The notes: a model not told the origin generated them from the letters alone. Shown: positions 1-6,736, counted from the stretch's first letter. The stretch is 8,533 bases of DNA from IDS-8 sp035304285 (GCA_035304285.1 DATGQI010000071.1:1-8533); one strand, 5' to 3'. Made by a program: numbers and translations.

Positions 1-2
1 AA

Positions 3-431
3 CAACTGCTCGGCAGCGGTGCCGTCGATTACTCCCTCGGACTGTACGTCTCCGAGCCGAGTTTCGTGCCGCGTTTCGGCCTCGAGGTGTCGGCGACAGC
101 GGGCGTACTATTTCTGGGCACGGGCGACGTACTTCCCGAAATCCAGCGTGGAAATGTCGCTTTCGGTGGAATCGCTGCAGCCTGGCATCCCTCGAACAGG
201 CTGGATGTCGCACTGGCACTGTATGCTCAGAGTGCCTATTACGACAGCGAACTCGATGAAATCGGAGGCGACTCAGTCCAGGTGTCCGTCGGTGCCTTGT
301 ACGAGTTGCCGTGGAACGGTATGTCTCTGTCATTCAGCCTGATCGAAGACCTGTTCGACAACGCAACCACCGACTTCGCGTTCCAGGTAGCGGTGCGCGG
401 CACCCTCCACCGCCCGGGCCGCCTGCGATGA
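3..431 (+). CDS. DUF3187 family protein, 3' part (5' end outside window)
   Basis: The frame is open from the first base, so the gene begins upstream; 142 residues are visible before TGA. The GTG at position 66 lies inside the open frame and is not the true start. The visible part has the alternating polar/apolar pattern of an outer-membrane-like beta protein, for example GLEVSATAGVLFLGTGD, LDVALALYAQSAYY and VQVSVGALYELPW. The ending, LSFSLIEDLFDNATTDFAFQ, is what I recall of the C-terminus of DUF3187 proteins, whose function is unknown. Its stop overlaps the ATG of the next gene (ATGA at 428-431), so the two are probably translated from one message. The family call rests on recognition of the ending and could be wrong; another beta-barrel family is the alternative. 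Confidence 0.7.
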   Translation, partial: QLLGSGAVDYSLGLYVSEPSFVPRFGLEVSATAGVLFLGTGDVLPEIQRGNVAFGGIAAAWHPSNRLDVALALYAQSAYYDSELDEIGGDSVQVSVGALYELPWNGMSLSFSLIEDLFDNATTDFAFQVAVRGTLHRPGRLR

Positions 432-1255
432 TGTGCTGTGTTCGAAAACTTCTTTTCGTTACGGCTCTGCTGGCCGCGGAAGGACGTGCCGAGCAGTCAT
501 TCGATAGCGTTCCCTATGGCGAGCGATTCTTTCTGCGGTGTGCAACGGTTCTCTGCCAGGACAACTACGCCACGAACACCGACGAGCTCGTACATGAGGA
601 TGCCGATCCGCGCGACCGCGCCGGGCTTCGGCGTGACACCTGGTATTTTCTCGGCTACCAGGTGGTAGCGATCGGAATCCTCTATGCCGTACCCGAATCC
701 GTGAGCGGCTGGTCGGACGAGCAGAGGGAAAACTACAGCCTGTCGGAGTGGCGGGACAACGTCACGCACCCAACCTGGGACGAGGACGACCACGTCATCA
801 ACTACGTTTTACATCCGTATTGGGGTGCTGCCTATTATGTGCGAGCTCGAGAACGAGGCTATTCCAGGGTGCAGTCCTTCTGGTACTCGTCGCTTCTTTC
901 TGCGGCCTACGAGTTCGGCGCGGAGGCATTGTTCGAGCCTCCATCGATCCAGGACCTGATCGTCACCCCGGTCGGCGGCGCACTGCTCGGCAACTACTTC
1001 ATGAACGTCCGGGCGGGTATTCGCGCACGCGAGGGTGTACTCGGTTACCGACGGACGGCGGATAAGTGGATCTGGGTACTCACGGACCCGCTGGGCTCAA
1101 TCAATCAGCAGCTGGACAGGCTGTTTAACCGCGACACGACAGTCCATATTCAACCGTTCGTTTCCGAAATCCGCCACAGGAAGCCGGGAGCACCGGCCGG
1201 GCCGTCTTTCGAGACGGAGCGTGTCGTCGGGATCTGGTTCCACGTTTCGTGGTAG
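428..1255 (+). CDS. DUF3943 domain-containing protein, probable exported or envelope protein
   Basis: I chose the ATG at 428 (275 residues) because it overlaps the upstream stop as ATGA and begins a signal-peptide-like N-terminus, MMCCVRKLLFVTALLAAEGRAEQ; the in-frame ATG at 431 is equally possible. The open frame extends upstream to 311, but only inside the DUF3187 gene. The core matches what I recall of DUF3943: HPYWGAAYYVRARERGYS at residues 129-146, a helical segment SFWYSSLLSAAYEFGAEA at 150-167, and the signature EPPSIQDLIVTPVGG at 170-184. A weakly hydrophobic stretch, residues 72-88, follows the N-terminal region. The C-terminus ends in aromatic IWFHVSW, a beta-strand-like ending. Function is unknown for the family. 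The coupling to DUF3187 suggests a shared envelope role. The gene converges on the histidine kinase with only 18 bases between the two stops. Confidence 0.8.
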   Translation: MMCCVRKLLFVTALLAAEGRAEQSFDSVPYGERFFLRCATVLCQDNYATNTDELVHEDADPRDRAGLRRDTWYFLGYQVVAIGILYAVPESVSGWSDEQRENYSLSEWRDNVTHPTWDEDDHVINYVLHPYWGAAYYVRARERGYSRVQSFWYSSLLSAAYEFGAEALFEPPSIQDLIVTPVGGALLGNYFMNVRAGIRAREGVLGYRRTADKWIWVLTDPLGSINQQLDRLFNRDTTVHIQPFVSEIRHRKPGAPAGPSFETERVVGIWFHVSW

Positions 1256-1256
1256 T

Positions 1257-1272
1257 TGGCGATCGTCCGCCA
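1257..1272. repeat. Short inverted repeat between convergent genes, weak bidirectional terminator candidate
   Basis: TGGCG (1257-1261) pairs with CGCCA (1268-1272) around a 6-base loop, nearly filling the 18-base gap between the convergent stops of the DUF3943 and histidine kinase genes. The stem is only 5 bp and no T-run follows on either strand, so it would be a poor intrinsic terminator. Its position is the main argument for a role. Confidence 0.25.
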
Positions 1273-1273
1273 G

Positions 1274-3724
1274 CTAAGTCCAGACCGGCTGGTCAGATTG
1301 GAGGGTCTCGTGGATGTCGCTGAGGCTTGCGGGCTTCGTCAGATGGTGATCGAACCCGGCTTCGCGCGATTGTTGCCTGTCCATCTCCCGGCCATAGCCG
1401 GTCAACGCCACGAGAACGGCGCGGCAAAGCTCCGGATGTTTTCGCATACGTCTCGCAACCTCGTAGCCGTCGATTTCGGGCAAGCCGATGTCGAGAAAAA
1501 CCGTGTGCGGATGAAAATCGGCGGCGACCTTCATAGCACTCGCTCCATCGTAGGCAACCTGGACCTCGTGGTTCGACTCCCTGAGCAGCATGGCCAGGCT
1601 CTCGGCCGTGTCGAGGTTGTCGTCGACGACCAGGATGCGAAGCTGCCGGGCGGACTGCGCGGCAAGCTCTCCTGCTCCCGCGCCGGCCGTCGACTCCGAT
1701 TCGTCGTCCGCCAGCGCCAGGCGTACGGTGAATTCGCTGCCTCCGCCCGGAAGCGTCTCCGCCTTCACCGTGCCGCCGTGCATATCCACGATTTGCTTCA
1801 CGAGCGCGAGGCCGATACCGAGCCCTCCCTGCGAGCGGTCCACAGGACGATCGCCCTGGCTGAAAAGCTCGAACATTCTCGAGAGAAGCTCGGCGGGGAT
1901 ACCGGGGCCGTTGTCGCGCACCCGCAGTACCACGTCCTCGCCATCGCGTTCCGCGCTCACCGCGAGGTGCCCGCCGGGCGCCGTGTACTTCGCGGCGTTG
2001 TCGAGGAGGTTCGCGGTGACCTGCTCGAGGCGGTCGACGTCCGCATGCACCCACAGCGGCTCCGGACCCAGGGGTACTTCAAGCTCGTGGCCTCGCCGAT
2101 TGATGAGTGGACGCACGGTCTCTACTGCACTCTTCACGACGTTTCGCAGGTCCATGCGCTGGCGGTGGAGCCCGATTCTTCCCGTTGCGATTCGGGCGAC
2201 GTCCAGCAGCTCGTCGATCATGCGGCCCATGCGGCTGGTCTGTCGTTCGATGATGCTTGCAGCCAGCTCCTTTGACGCAGGATCCCCGACGCGAAGCACT
2301 TGCGCGGCGTTCGTGATCGGCGCCAGCGGGTTGCGCAGCTCATGCCCCAGCATCGCGAGGAATTCGTTCTTCCGGCGGTCGGCCTCCCGCTGCGCCTCCT
2401 CCATCCGCTTGCGCTCCGTAATATCTTTGAAAACGATTACCGCGCCAGAAATCTCACCCTCTCGCCACAGCGGCGCTGCCGTAGAATTGACGGGCAGGTC
2501 ACCGTCTCGCCGGCGGACAATTACATAGTCCATGCTTTTCGAGGCCTTGCCGGTACGCATCACAACAAAGGCGGGACGATCTTCTCTGGATACGGGGCCG
2601 GCTTCGGAGTGCAGCTGCAGGAGCGTCTCGATATCGGCATCGACAGCCTCGTCCTGGCGCACTGCCAGCAGCTTCGCGGCAGCAGGATTCAGAAAAGTGA
2701 TGCGGCCGTGGAGATCGACCGCGATCACGCCCTCGCCGAGACCTTGGGTTATGGCGCGGCTGAACTCGAGCTGCTCCTGTTTTGCCGCCGCTGCTTCCTT
2801 CTCCGGCGTGACGTCAAAGGACACACCTTGCAGTACAGGCGCCCCGGAACGGTCATCTGTCAGGTGCACGCCGGTGTGAAGCCAGATCCCCCGGCCTTCG
2901 GCGGTTATTGCACGGTGCTCACACCTCTGATCATTCCCCGTAAGAAGGGCCATCTTGAAAGCATCGAAAAGTGTGCCGCGATCTTCGGCATGGACGCAAA
3001 CATCCCAGAAGTCGGGCTCGGCGACCCAACGCTCGCGCGGGTAGCCGAGCAGCATTTCAGCGCGTGCGCTCACGTAGAAAACCTGCAGGCTCTCGGCATC
3101 GGCCTGCCAGACGAAGGCGTGGTCAAGATGATCGATCAGCGCTTCGTAACGCCAGCGCGTGACCAACGCTTCGTCCCGTTGTTCTTCGGCGCGGTTCCTC
3201 TTCGCCTCTACGGCCGCTTGCCTCTCCTCGATGTCGAGCCGGCGATCGAGCGCGACCGCGAGCTGGTTGGCGACCGTGTTCGCGAATAACAGTGCCTCCT
3301 CGCCGCATGGTCCCGATGTCTCGACCTGCAAGACGCCGAACATCGGCGAACGTTGCACGACGAGCGGCAGCGCAAGGAACTCCGGGCGACCGGCCAGCAG
3401 CGTGTCTTCCGGGCTGCCAGGCAGCGTCGCCGCCTCGCCAGCGAGATACGCGTAGGATCGTTCAGCGCGCGTCTTTTGGGCTGCAAATTCAGCCGAATCG
3501 TCACTGTGGGGGGGCCAGAGAGTCGTTGCGTTGCGTGTACCGGATCGATCTTCCAGCACCATGATGACACACCGTAGCCTGAGCGAATCGGCGAGCAGTG
3601 CAGCAACCCGCGACAATACGTCCTCGTCGAAGCGCGTGAGCACGGTGCTTATTTCGTAAAGCTGCTGCAGGCGAAGTGTATCAGTCCTCACCCCTTCCGC
3701 CGGCCTTGCCCCGCTCCGCGTCAC
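1274..3724 (-). CDS. Hybrid histidine kinase, GAF-PAS-PAS-HisKA-HATPase-REC
   Basis: An 816-residue cytoplasmic sensor kinase with no membrane segment. Order: GAF-like domain about 20-160; coiled-coil linker 163-190 (rich in E, R, A); PAS 190-308, ending DVTPEKE; second PAS 318-437, with VIAVDLHGRITFLNPAA and ending VFKDITERKR. The HisKA phosphoacceptor is H461 in FLAMLGHELRNPL. The ATP-binding domain has an N box (N572, N576), G1 DNGPGIP (604-610), an F box FELF (618-621) and G2 GGLGIGL (633-639). The C-terminal receiver has acidic pair D701/D702, phosphoacceptor D745 in FLDIGLPE, T775 and K797. All catalytic residues are present, so autophosphorylation and transfer to its own receiver are expected. 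The GTG start overlaps the KaiC stop (GTGA, 3724-3721) with AGGG five bases upstream, so translation is coupled to KaiC. A GTG at codon 12 is a less likely start. No DNA-binding output domain is attached, so the final target is unknown. Confidence 0.95.
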   Translation of the reverse strand: MTRSGARPAEGVRTDTLRLQQLYEISTVLTRFDEDVLSRVAALLADSLRLRCVIMVLEDRSGTRNATTLWPPHSDDSAEFAAQKTRAERSYAYLAGEAATLPGSPEDTLLAGRPEFLALPLVVQRSPMFGVLQVETSGPCGEEALLFANTVANQLAVALDRRLDIEERQAAVEAKRNRAEEQRDEALVTRWRYEALIDHLDHAFVWQADAESLQVFYVSARAEMLLGYPRERWVAEPDFWDVCVHAEDRGTLFDAFKMALLTGNDQRCEHRAITAEGRGIWLHTGVHLTDDRSGAPVLQGVSFDVTPEKEAAAAKQEQLEFSRAITQGLGEGVIAVDLHGRITFLNPAAAKLLAVRQDEAVDADIETLLQLHSEAGPVSREDRPAFVVMRTGKASKSMDYVIVRRRDGDLPVNSTAAPLWREGEISGAVIVFKDITERKRMEEAQREADRRKNEFLAMLGHELRNPLAPITNAAQVLRVGDPASKELAASIIERQTSRMGRMIDELLDVARIATGRIGLHRQRMDLRNVVKSAVETVRPLINRRGHELEVPLGPEPLWVHADVDRLEQVTANLLDNAAKYTAPGGHLAVSAERDGEDVVLRVRDNGPGIPAELLSRMFELFSQGDRPVDRSQGGLGIGLALVKQIVDMHGGTVKAETLPGGGSEFTVRLALADDESESTAGAGAGELAAQSARQLRILVVDDNLDTAESLAMLLRESNHEVQVAYDGASAMKVAADFHPHTVFLDIGLPEIDGYEVARRMRKHPELCRAVLVALTGYGREMDRQQSREAGFDHHLTKPASLSDIHETLQSDQPVWT

Positions 3725-5904
3725 GGCGACCCTGGCTTGGTGCGCCTGCGCGCAGTCCTGTTCCTGGTCTTTGGCTCCGGCTCCGAACCGTCCGCTCGCT
3801 CCTCGATCCGGACGCCCCCTTTACCCACGCTGAAGTAATACAAGGCGAAGTCATGCTTGCTGCCCCGCGTTTTTGCAATCGTCAGCAGGGGGCGAATCTC
3901 CCCTGGCAGTCGCGCGTAACGCAACGCGATGAGGTTGTCCGCCAACGGCGAAAACCGGCGTTCGGTGATGCGCTCGCTTGAATACATTGACGTCGACTCG
4001 AGCGTGAAGAGGGTGGTCGCACCAAGCGACTTGAACCGGACGCTGAGAGCATACAAGAGCTGCCGGATCTCTTCATCCGGAAGTCCTTCGTGGGCAAGAT
4101 GGCTCACGCTGTCGAGGACGAATCGACGGGCTTTGAGCGCGCTCACCCTGTCGGCCAACAGCGACAGGAGCTGGCTCGGCCGGATGCGCTCACGCGCCAG
4201 GTACATAATCTCGACGAGTCCCTCGTCCACCGCCTTCTTCAGCGGGATGCCCAGCGCGTCCGCGGTACGCACGATCTGGGCGGGGCCTTCCTCGAGCGCG
4301 ACGAAGAGTCCGGGCTCGCCGTGCCTGGCGCCTTCGACAACGAACTGTATCGCCATGGTGCTCTTACCGATCCCGGCGCTACCGGAAAGCAGTGTCACGC
4401 TGCGTTCGAGCAGGCCGCCGCAGAGCAACTCATCGAGAGCGGGAATGCCGCTCGGCAGCCGCCGCCCGAGCTCTACGGGCAGCGGTGGCTCCGCGAGGTC
4501 CGCCTCGGACTCGTATCGTGGATATATCGTCACTCCACCTGGGCCGATCGTGATGCTGTGCCGCCCCTTCAGGTGCGCGGTATTGCGCAGCTTGTAAATT
4601 TCGAGGTAGCGCTGCCGCTCGAGACCTTCCTGCGTCGACGTCAGCAGTATCACGCCCTCGACAACCGTCTCCTCGACGCCGAAGCGGCTGATCTGGTTGC
4701 TACCGTAGGGAATGTCGGTGTTCAGGAATGCCACAGCACCTGCGTTCTGGACGATGCTGGCGATCTGGAAGATCTTCTCGCGGGCGATCTGCGGGTCCTC
4801 AACCTTGTGCAGGAACACCGACACGGAATCGACGACCACCCGCCGCGCCTGCGTCGCTTCAATTTTTTCCTGCATCATCGGGAGATGAGCCTCGACCATG
4901 ATGTCGGGCTGCGGAATGAACACGATGTCGAGCATACCGCTCTCGATGTGCCCTTCGAGATCCCAGCCGAGGCCGCGGGCAGTGGCGAGTAGCCGCTCCC
5001 GGGTTTCCTCGAAGGAGAACATGATGCCCTTCTCACCGGCTTCCGCGCCCCGGTACAGGAATTCGAAAGAGAGCAACGTCTTGCCGGTGCCGGCGACGCC
5101 GGAAATCAACACGCTCGAGCCGAGCGGTATGCCGCCGTCGAGTAACGCATCGAGCTTCCCGATGCCCGTCTTCATGCGTTCGGTCTTTCCCCGGCGGCTT
5201 TCCCGCTTGATCATGACGCGCGGCGCGTAAACCTCGACGCCGCTTTGCATGATCACGAACGAGTGCGGGTCGCGGCTGTGACTCGTGCCGCGCATCTTGA
5301 CGATCTGCAGGAAACGCTGCTGCTCCCCGGACTGCTCCCGCTGGTGGACCTCGATCAGGCCGTCGACTATCGAGAACAGCGGGTTGGTATCGATGTCGCG
5401 CGGATTGAACTCGCCGAGCAGGAAGGTCGTGATCTCCCAGGCCATCAGGTGCACGGCGAGATCGTAGCTGAACCTGCGCAGTTCCACCCGCGACTTGGCA
5501 AGGTCGTCGAATACCTTGAAACTGTCGATGACGACGACGCCGGGGCGGACCGTCTTGATCCGCTGGAGGATGGCATTGAAGCTTTCCTCGAGTCCTTTCG
5601 TGCGCAGCAAGTCGCCGAGATCGACGAACTGCACACTGTCGTCGACCTTCTTCGCGTCGAAAAATTCGAACTGGCTCAGGTAGCGAAGCGTCTTCGCCGT
5701 CGGTTCCGACAGCGTGTTGAAATATAGTACCGGCCGCTCCGGCGACGCGTTGTGAAAACAGATTTGCTGAGTCAGGATGGTCTTGCCCGCGCCCGGCGGC
5801 CCGGCCACGATTGTTACCGACCCCTCCGGCAAGCCGCCGTTCAGGAGGTCGTCCAGATTGCGTACGCCCGTCTGCATGCGTGCAACCTCAGGAGGTTCCG
5901 TCAT
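3721..5904 (-). CDS. KaiC-family ATPase with three RecA-like KaiC modules
   Basis: A 727-residue protein; ordinary KaiC has two modules in about 520 residues. Module 1 (about 10-230): Walker A GPPGAGKT 35-42, Walker B ending D127, closing motif KMRGTSH 203-209. Module 2 (about 244-463): Walker A GVAGTGKT 269-276, catalytic-type E299-E300, Walker B D359, closing KLRNTAH 438-444. Module 3 (about 481-701): Walker A GSAGIGKS 508-515, E538-E539, Walker B D598, closing KTRGSKH 678-684. Each module opens with a TG/SG...LD.LL.GG motif. Module 1 reads L-S where the others have E-E, so it probably binds ATP but hydrolyses it poorly or not at all. A basic, probably disordered tail follows (about 703-727). 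The ATG at 5904 overlaps the upstream stop (ATGA); ATG at codon 10 (5877) has a better ribosome site (GAGG, 8 bases away). KaiC proteins form ATP-driven ring assemblies; in cyanobacteria KaiC is the clock core, but no KaiA or KaiB is encoded here, so a clock role should not be assumed. Confidence 0.95.
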   Translation of the reverse strand: MTEPPEVARMQTGVRNLDDLLNGGLPEGSVTIVAGPPGAGKTILTQQICFHNASPERPVLYFNTLSEPTAKTLRYLSQFEFFDAKKVDDSVQFVDLGDLLRTKGLEESFNAILQRIKTVRPGVVVIDSFKVFDDLAKSRVELRRFSYDLAVHLMAWEITTFLLGEFNPRDIDTNPLFSIVDGLIEVHQREQSGEQQRFLQIVKMRGTSHSRDPHSFVIMQSGVEVYAPRVMIKRESRRGKTERMKTGIGKLDALLDGGIPLGSSVLISGVAGTGKTLLSFEFLYRGAEAGEKGIMFSFEETRERLLATARGLGWDLEGHIESGMLDIVFIPQPDIMVEAHLPMMQEKIEATQARRVVVDSVSVFLHKVEDPQIAREKIFQIASIVQNAGAVAFLNTDIPYGSNQISRFGVEETVVEGVILLTSTQEGLERQRYLEIYKLRNTAHLKGRHSITIGPGGVTIYPRYESEADLAEPPLPVELGRRLPSGIPALDELLCGGLLERSVTLLSGSAGIGKSTMAIQFVVEGARHGEPGLFVALEEGPAQIVRTADALGIPLKKAVDEGLVEIMYLARERIRPSQLLSLLADRVSALKARRFVLDSVSHLAHEGLPDEEIRQLLYALSVRFKSLGATTLFTLESTSMYSSERITERRFSPLADNLIALRYARLPGEIRPLLTIAKTRGSKHDFALYYFSVGKGGVRIEERADGSEPEPKTRNRTARRRTKPGSP
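5884..5897. repeat. Perfect 6-2-6 dyad at the KaiC start region
   Basis: AACCTC-AG-GAGGTT lies between the two candidate KaiC starts (codons 1 and 10) and contains, on the minus strand, the GAGG that would serve the codon-10 ATG. If folded in mRNA it would mask that site. Such a short dyad may also be chance in coding sequence. Confidence 0.3.
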
Positions 5905-6338
5905 GATTGCAAGTCCTTGGTGGCTGCGGCTTCAACATCTGCGGCTTTCGCCAGCTCGGCGTGCAGTGCGGGCGTCAGAATCTCCGCTGCCAGTTTGCCG
6001 AGTACCGTGAGAAATTCAGCCAAGACGAACTGCGCCGCCTGCAGTAGCTCGGTACCGTCGCTCTCGCTCGCCCTTTCCCGGAGTTTGTCCAGTTCGAGGC
6101 CCCCGTCGCCAATGCTGACCGCATCGAGAATGCAGAACTGGCGGGAGGCGCTGTGGAGCACCCGATCAGAGATCGCGTAAAGCGTGATGTCCCCCAGAGT
6201 TTCCCTCGAGCGCTGCCATAGTCGGCCGAAGGCGTCGCCGAACGCGTCGATCACCTGTTGGGGCGGCAAGTCGGGCGCCATCTTCGCCGCCCACGCGCCC
6301 ACGACTTCGCGGTGCCGGTTGGTAGGGAGCTTATTCAT
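5901..6338 (-). CDS. Small hypothetical protein, first gene of the KaiC-kinase operon
   Basis: A 145-residue protein that I do not recognise. It has no signal peptide or clear membrane segment, no Walker motif and no thioredoxin-like KaiB fold signature; it looks mainly helical. Visible blocks are a charged N-terminus (1-20), an amphipathic stretch QQVIDAFGDAFGRLWQR at 27-43, a central LYAISDRVLHSASRQF at 53-68, an acidic linker around 78-97, and a C-terminal helical pair with ELLQAAQFVLAEFLTVLGKL at 97-116 and ILTPALHAELAKA at 120-132. Its stop overlaps the KaiC ATG (ATGA, 5904-5901), the strongest evidence that it is real and works with KaiC. The start at 6338 (ATG, MNKLPTN) is the only ATG in this region; the ribosome site is weak. 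The frame stays open a little further upstream without a good start. It could be a KaiC partner or regulator, which is inference from position only. Confidence 0.8.
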   Translation of the reverse strand: MNKLPTNRHREVVGAWAAKMAPDLPPQQVIDAFGDAFGRLWQRSRETLGDITLYAISDRVLHSASRQFCILDAVSIGDGGLELDKLRERASESDGTELLQAAQFVLAEFLTVLGKLAAEILTPALHAELAKAADVEAAATKDLQS

Positions 6339-6412
6339 CTTCGGTGGCAGCCAAGGGGGTTCGCAGGCCGTTTGCTGCCCTATTTTGCCTCGGGGCCTCA
6401 GATGACACGGGT

Positions 6413-6441
6413 AGCATACCTACCTCCGCCGGGCGTGCCAA
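6413..6441 (-). promoter_or_regulatory. Sigma70-like promoter of the KaiC-kinase operon
   Basis: Reading the minus strand, TTGGCA (6441-6436) is followed after exactly 17 bases by TATGCT (6418-6413). That is five of six matches to the -35 consensus and four of six to -10 at ideal spacing. Transcription would start near 6406, giving a leader of about 70 bases before the ATG at 6338. It is the best promoter-like pair I see in the gap, and its position fits the operon. Confidence 0.5.
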
Positions 6442-6554
6442 TTCTGTCTCACCCGCCTGTATGCAGTTTCAGCGTTTGAAAGGTCCGAAGGTCAACGTCT
6501 CCAATAACCGGGCGTCAGCAACACGAAGACGGAAGCACTTCCAGGCGGCCCAGA

Positions 6555-6564
6555 TTGCATGCAA
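6555..6564. repeat. 10-bp perfect palindrome TTGCATGCAA, possible operator
   Basis: A fully symmetric 10-mer, overlapped by a second symmetric reading TGCAT-GCAA-ATGCA at 6556-6569. It is about 115 bases upstream of the candidate -35 box of the KaiC operon. A protein-binding site is possible, but its short length means chance is not excluded. Confidence 0.25.
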
Positions 6565-6603
6565 ATGCACAAATGAGCTTGACCGGGTCGCTAACGGTGG
6601 CAA

Positions 6604-6618
6604 AGGTCGCTGCGACCT
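6604..6618. repeat. 7-1-7 perfect inverted repeat, possible operator
   Basis: AGGTCGC-T-GCGACCT is perfectly symmetric around one central base. The 1-base centre makes an RNA hairpin unlikely and fits a dimeric DNA-binding protein site better. It lies about 160 bases upstream of the candidate -35 box of the KaiC operon. Confidence 0.3.
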
Positions 6619-6664
6619 CGCGGATGTAGAGATGATGTTTGTTCGCAGCGTAACATCAAGCCCT

Positions 6665-6680
6665 TGCCATGTTCATGGCA
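6665..6680. repeat. 7-2-7 perfect inverted repeat
   Basis: TGCCATG-TT-CATGGCA is perfectly symmetric. It lies about 47 bases past the stop of the deiminase-family gene. No T-run follows on the minus strand, so it is more like a protein-binding site than an intrinsic terminator. Confidence 0.3.
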
Positions 6681-6719
6681 GATAGCATCGGCAACGATGG
6701 GAATGCGCTCCTCGTAGTC

Positions 6720-6736
6720 CTCGGCGTCATGCCGAG
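6720..6736 (-). repeat. 6-bp hairpin across the stop codon of the deiminase-family gene
   Basis: CTCGGC (6720-6725) pairs with GCCGAG (6731-6736) across a 5-base loop that contains the TGA stop (6729-6727). The stem is GC-rich, but no T-run follows on the minus strand, so intrinsic termination here is doubtful; it might instead stabilise the 3' end of the message. Confidence 0.3.

Larger units (their letters stand above)
6339..6726. other. Gene-poor spacer between the two minus-strand operons
   Basis: About 390 bases between the deiminase-family gene and the KaiC operon. It holds the candidate KaiC-operon promoter near its left end and several perfect dyads in 6555-6736 listed separately. 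The sequence AAGGTC occurs at 6480-6485, 6488-6493 and 6603-6608. A plus-strand open frame (6344-6685) reads as low-information sequence with no domain or good ribosome site, and I do not call it. No RNA gene is apparent. Confidence 0.6.

Noticed and set aside
1256..2275. Long plus-strand open frame (339 codons) opposite the histidine kinase
   Set aside because: It is antisense to the HATPase/REC region, whose minus-strand motifs are complete; the plus-strand translation has no recognisable domain. High GC makes long antisense frames common.
4090..4992. Plus-strand open frame of 300 codons opposite the KaiC gene
   Set aside because: It lies wholly against KaiC modules 2 and 3 with clear Walker motifs on the minus strand, and its own translation shows no domain.
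5901..6338. The small gene before kaiC as KaiB
   Set aside because: KaiB is about 100 residues with a thioredoxin-like alpha/beta pattern; this 145-residue protein is helical and shows no KaiB motif.
6344..6685. Plus-strand open frame of 113 codons in the spacer
   Set aside because: It has no convincing ribosome site, domain or protein-like pattern, and it overlaps the candidate promoter of the KaiC operon.
6591..6731. Minus-strand frame just past the deiminase-family gene reading HDAEDYEERIPIVADAICHE and onward, to a TAG at 6593
   Set aside because: The first half looks protein-like and could be a gene remnant, but there is no start with a ribosome site, it overlaps the end of a complete gene, and the second half loses this character. 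I could not name a family.
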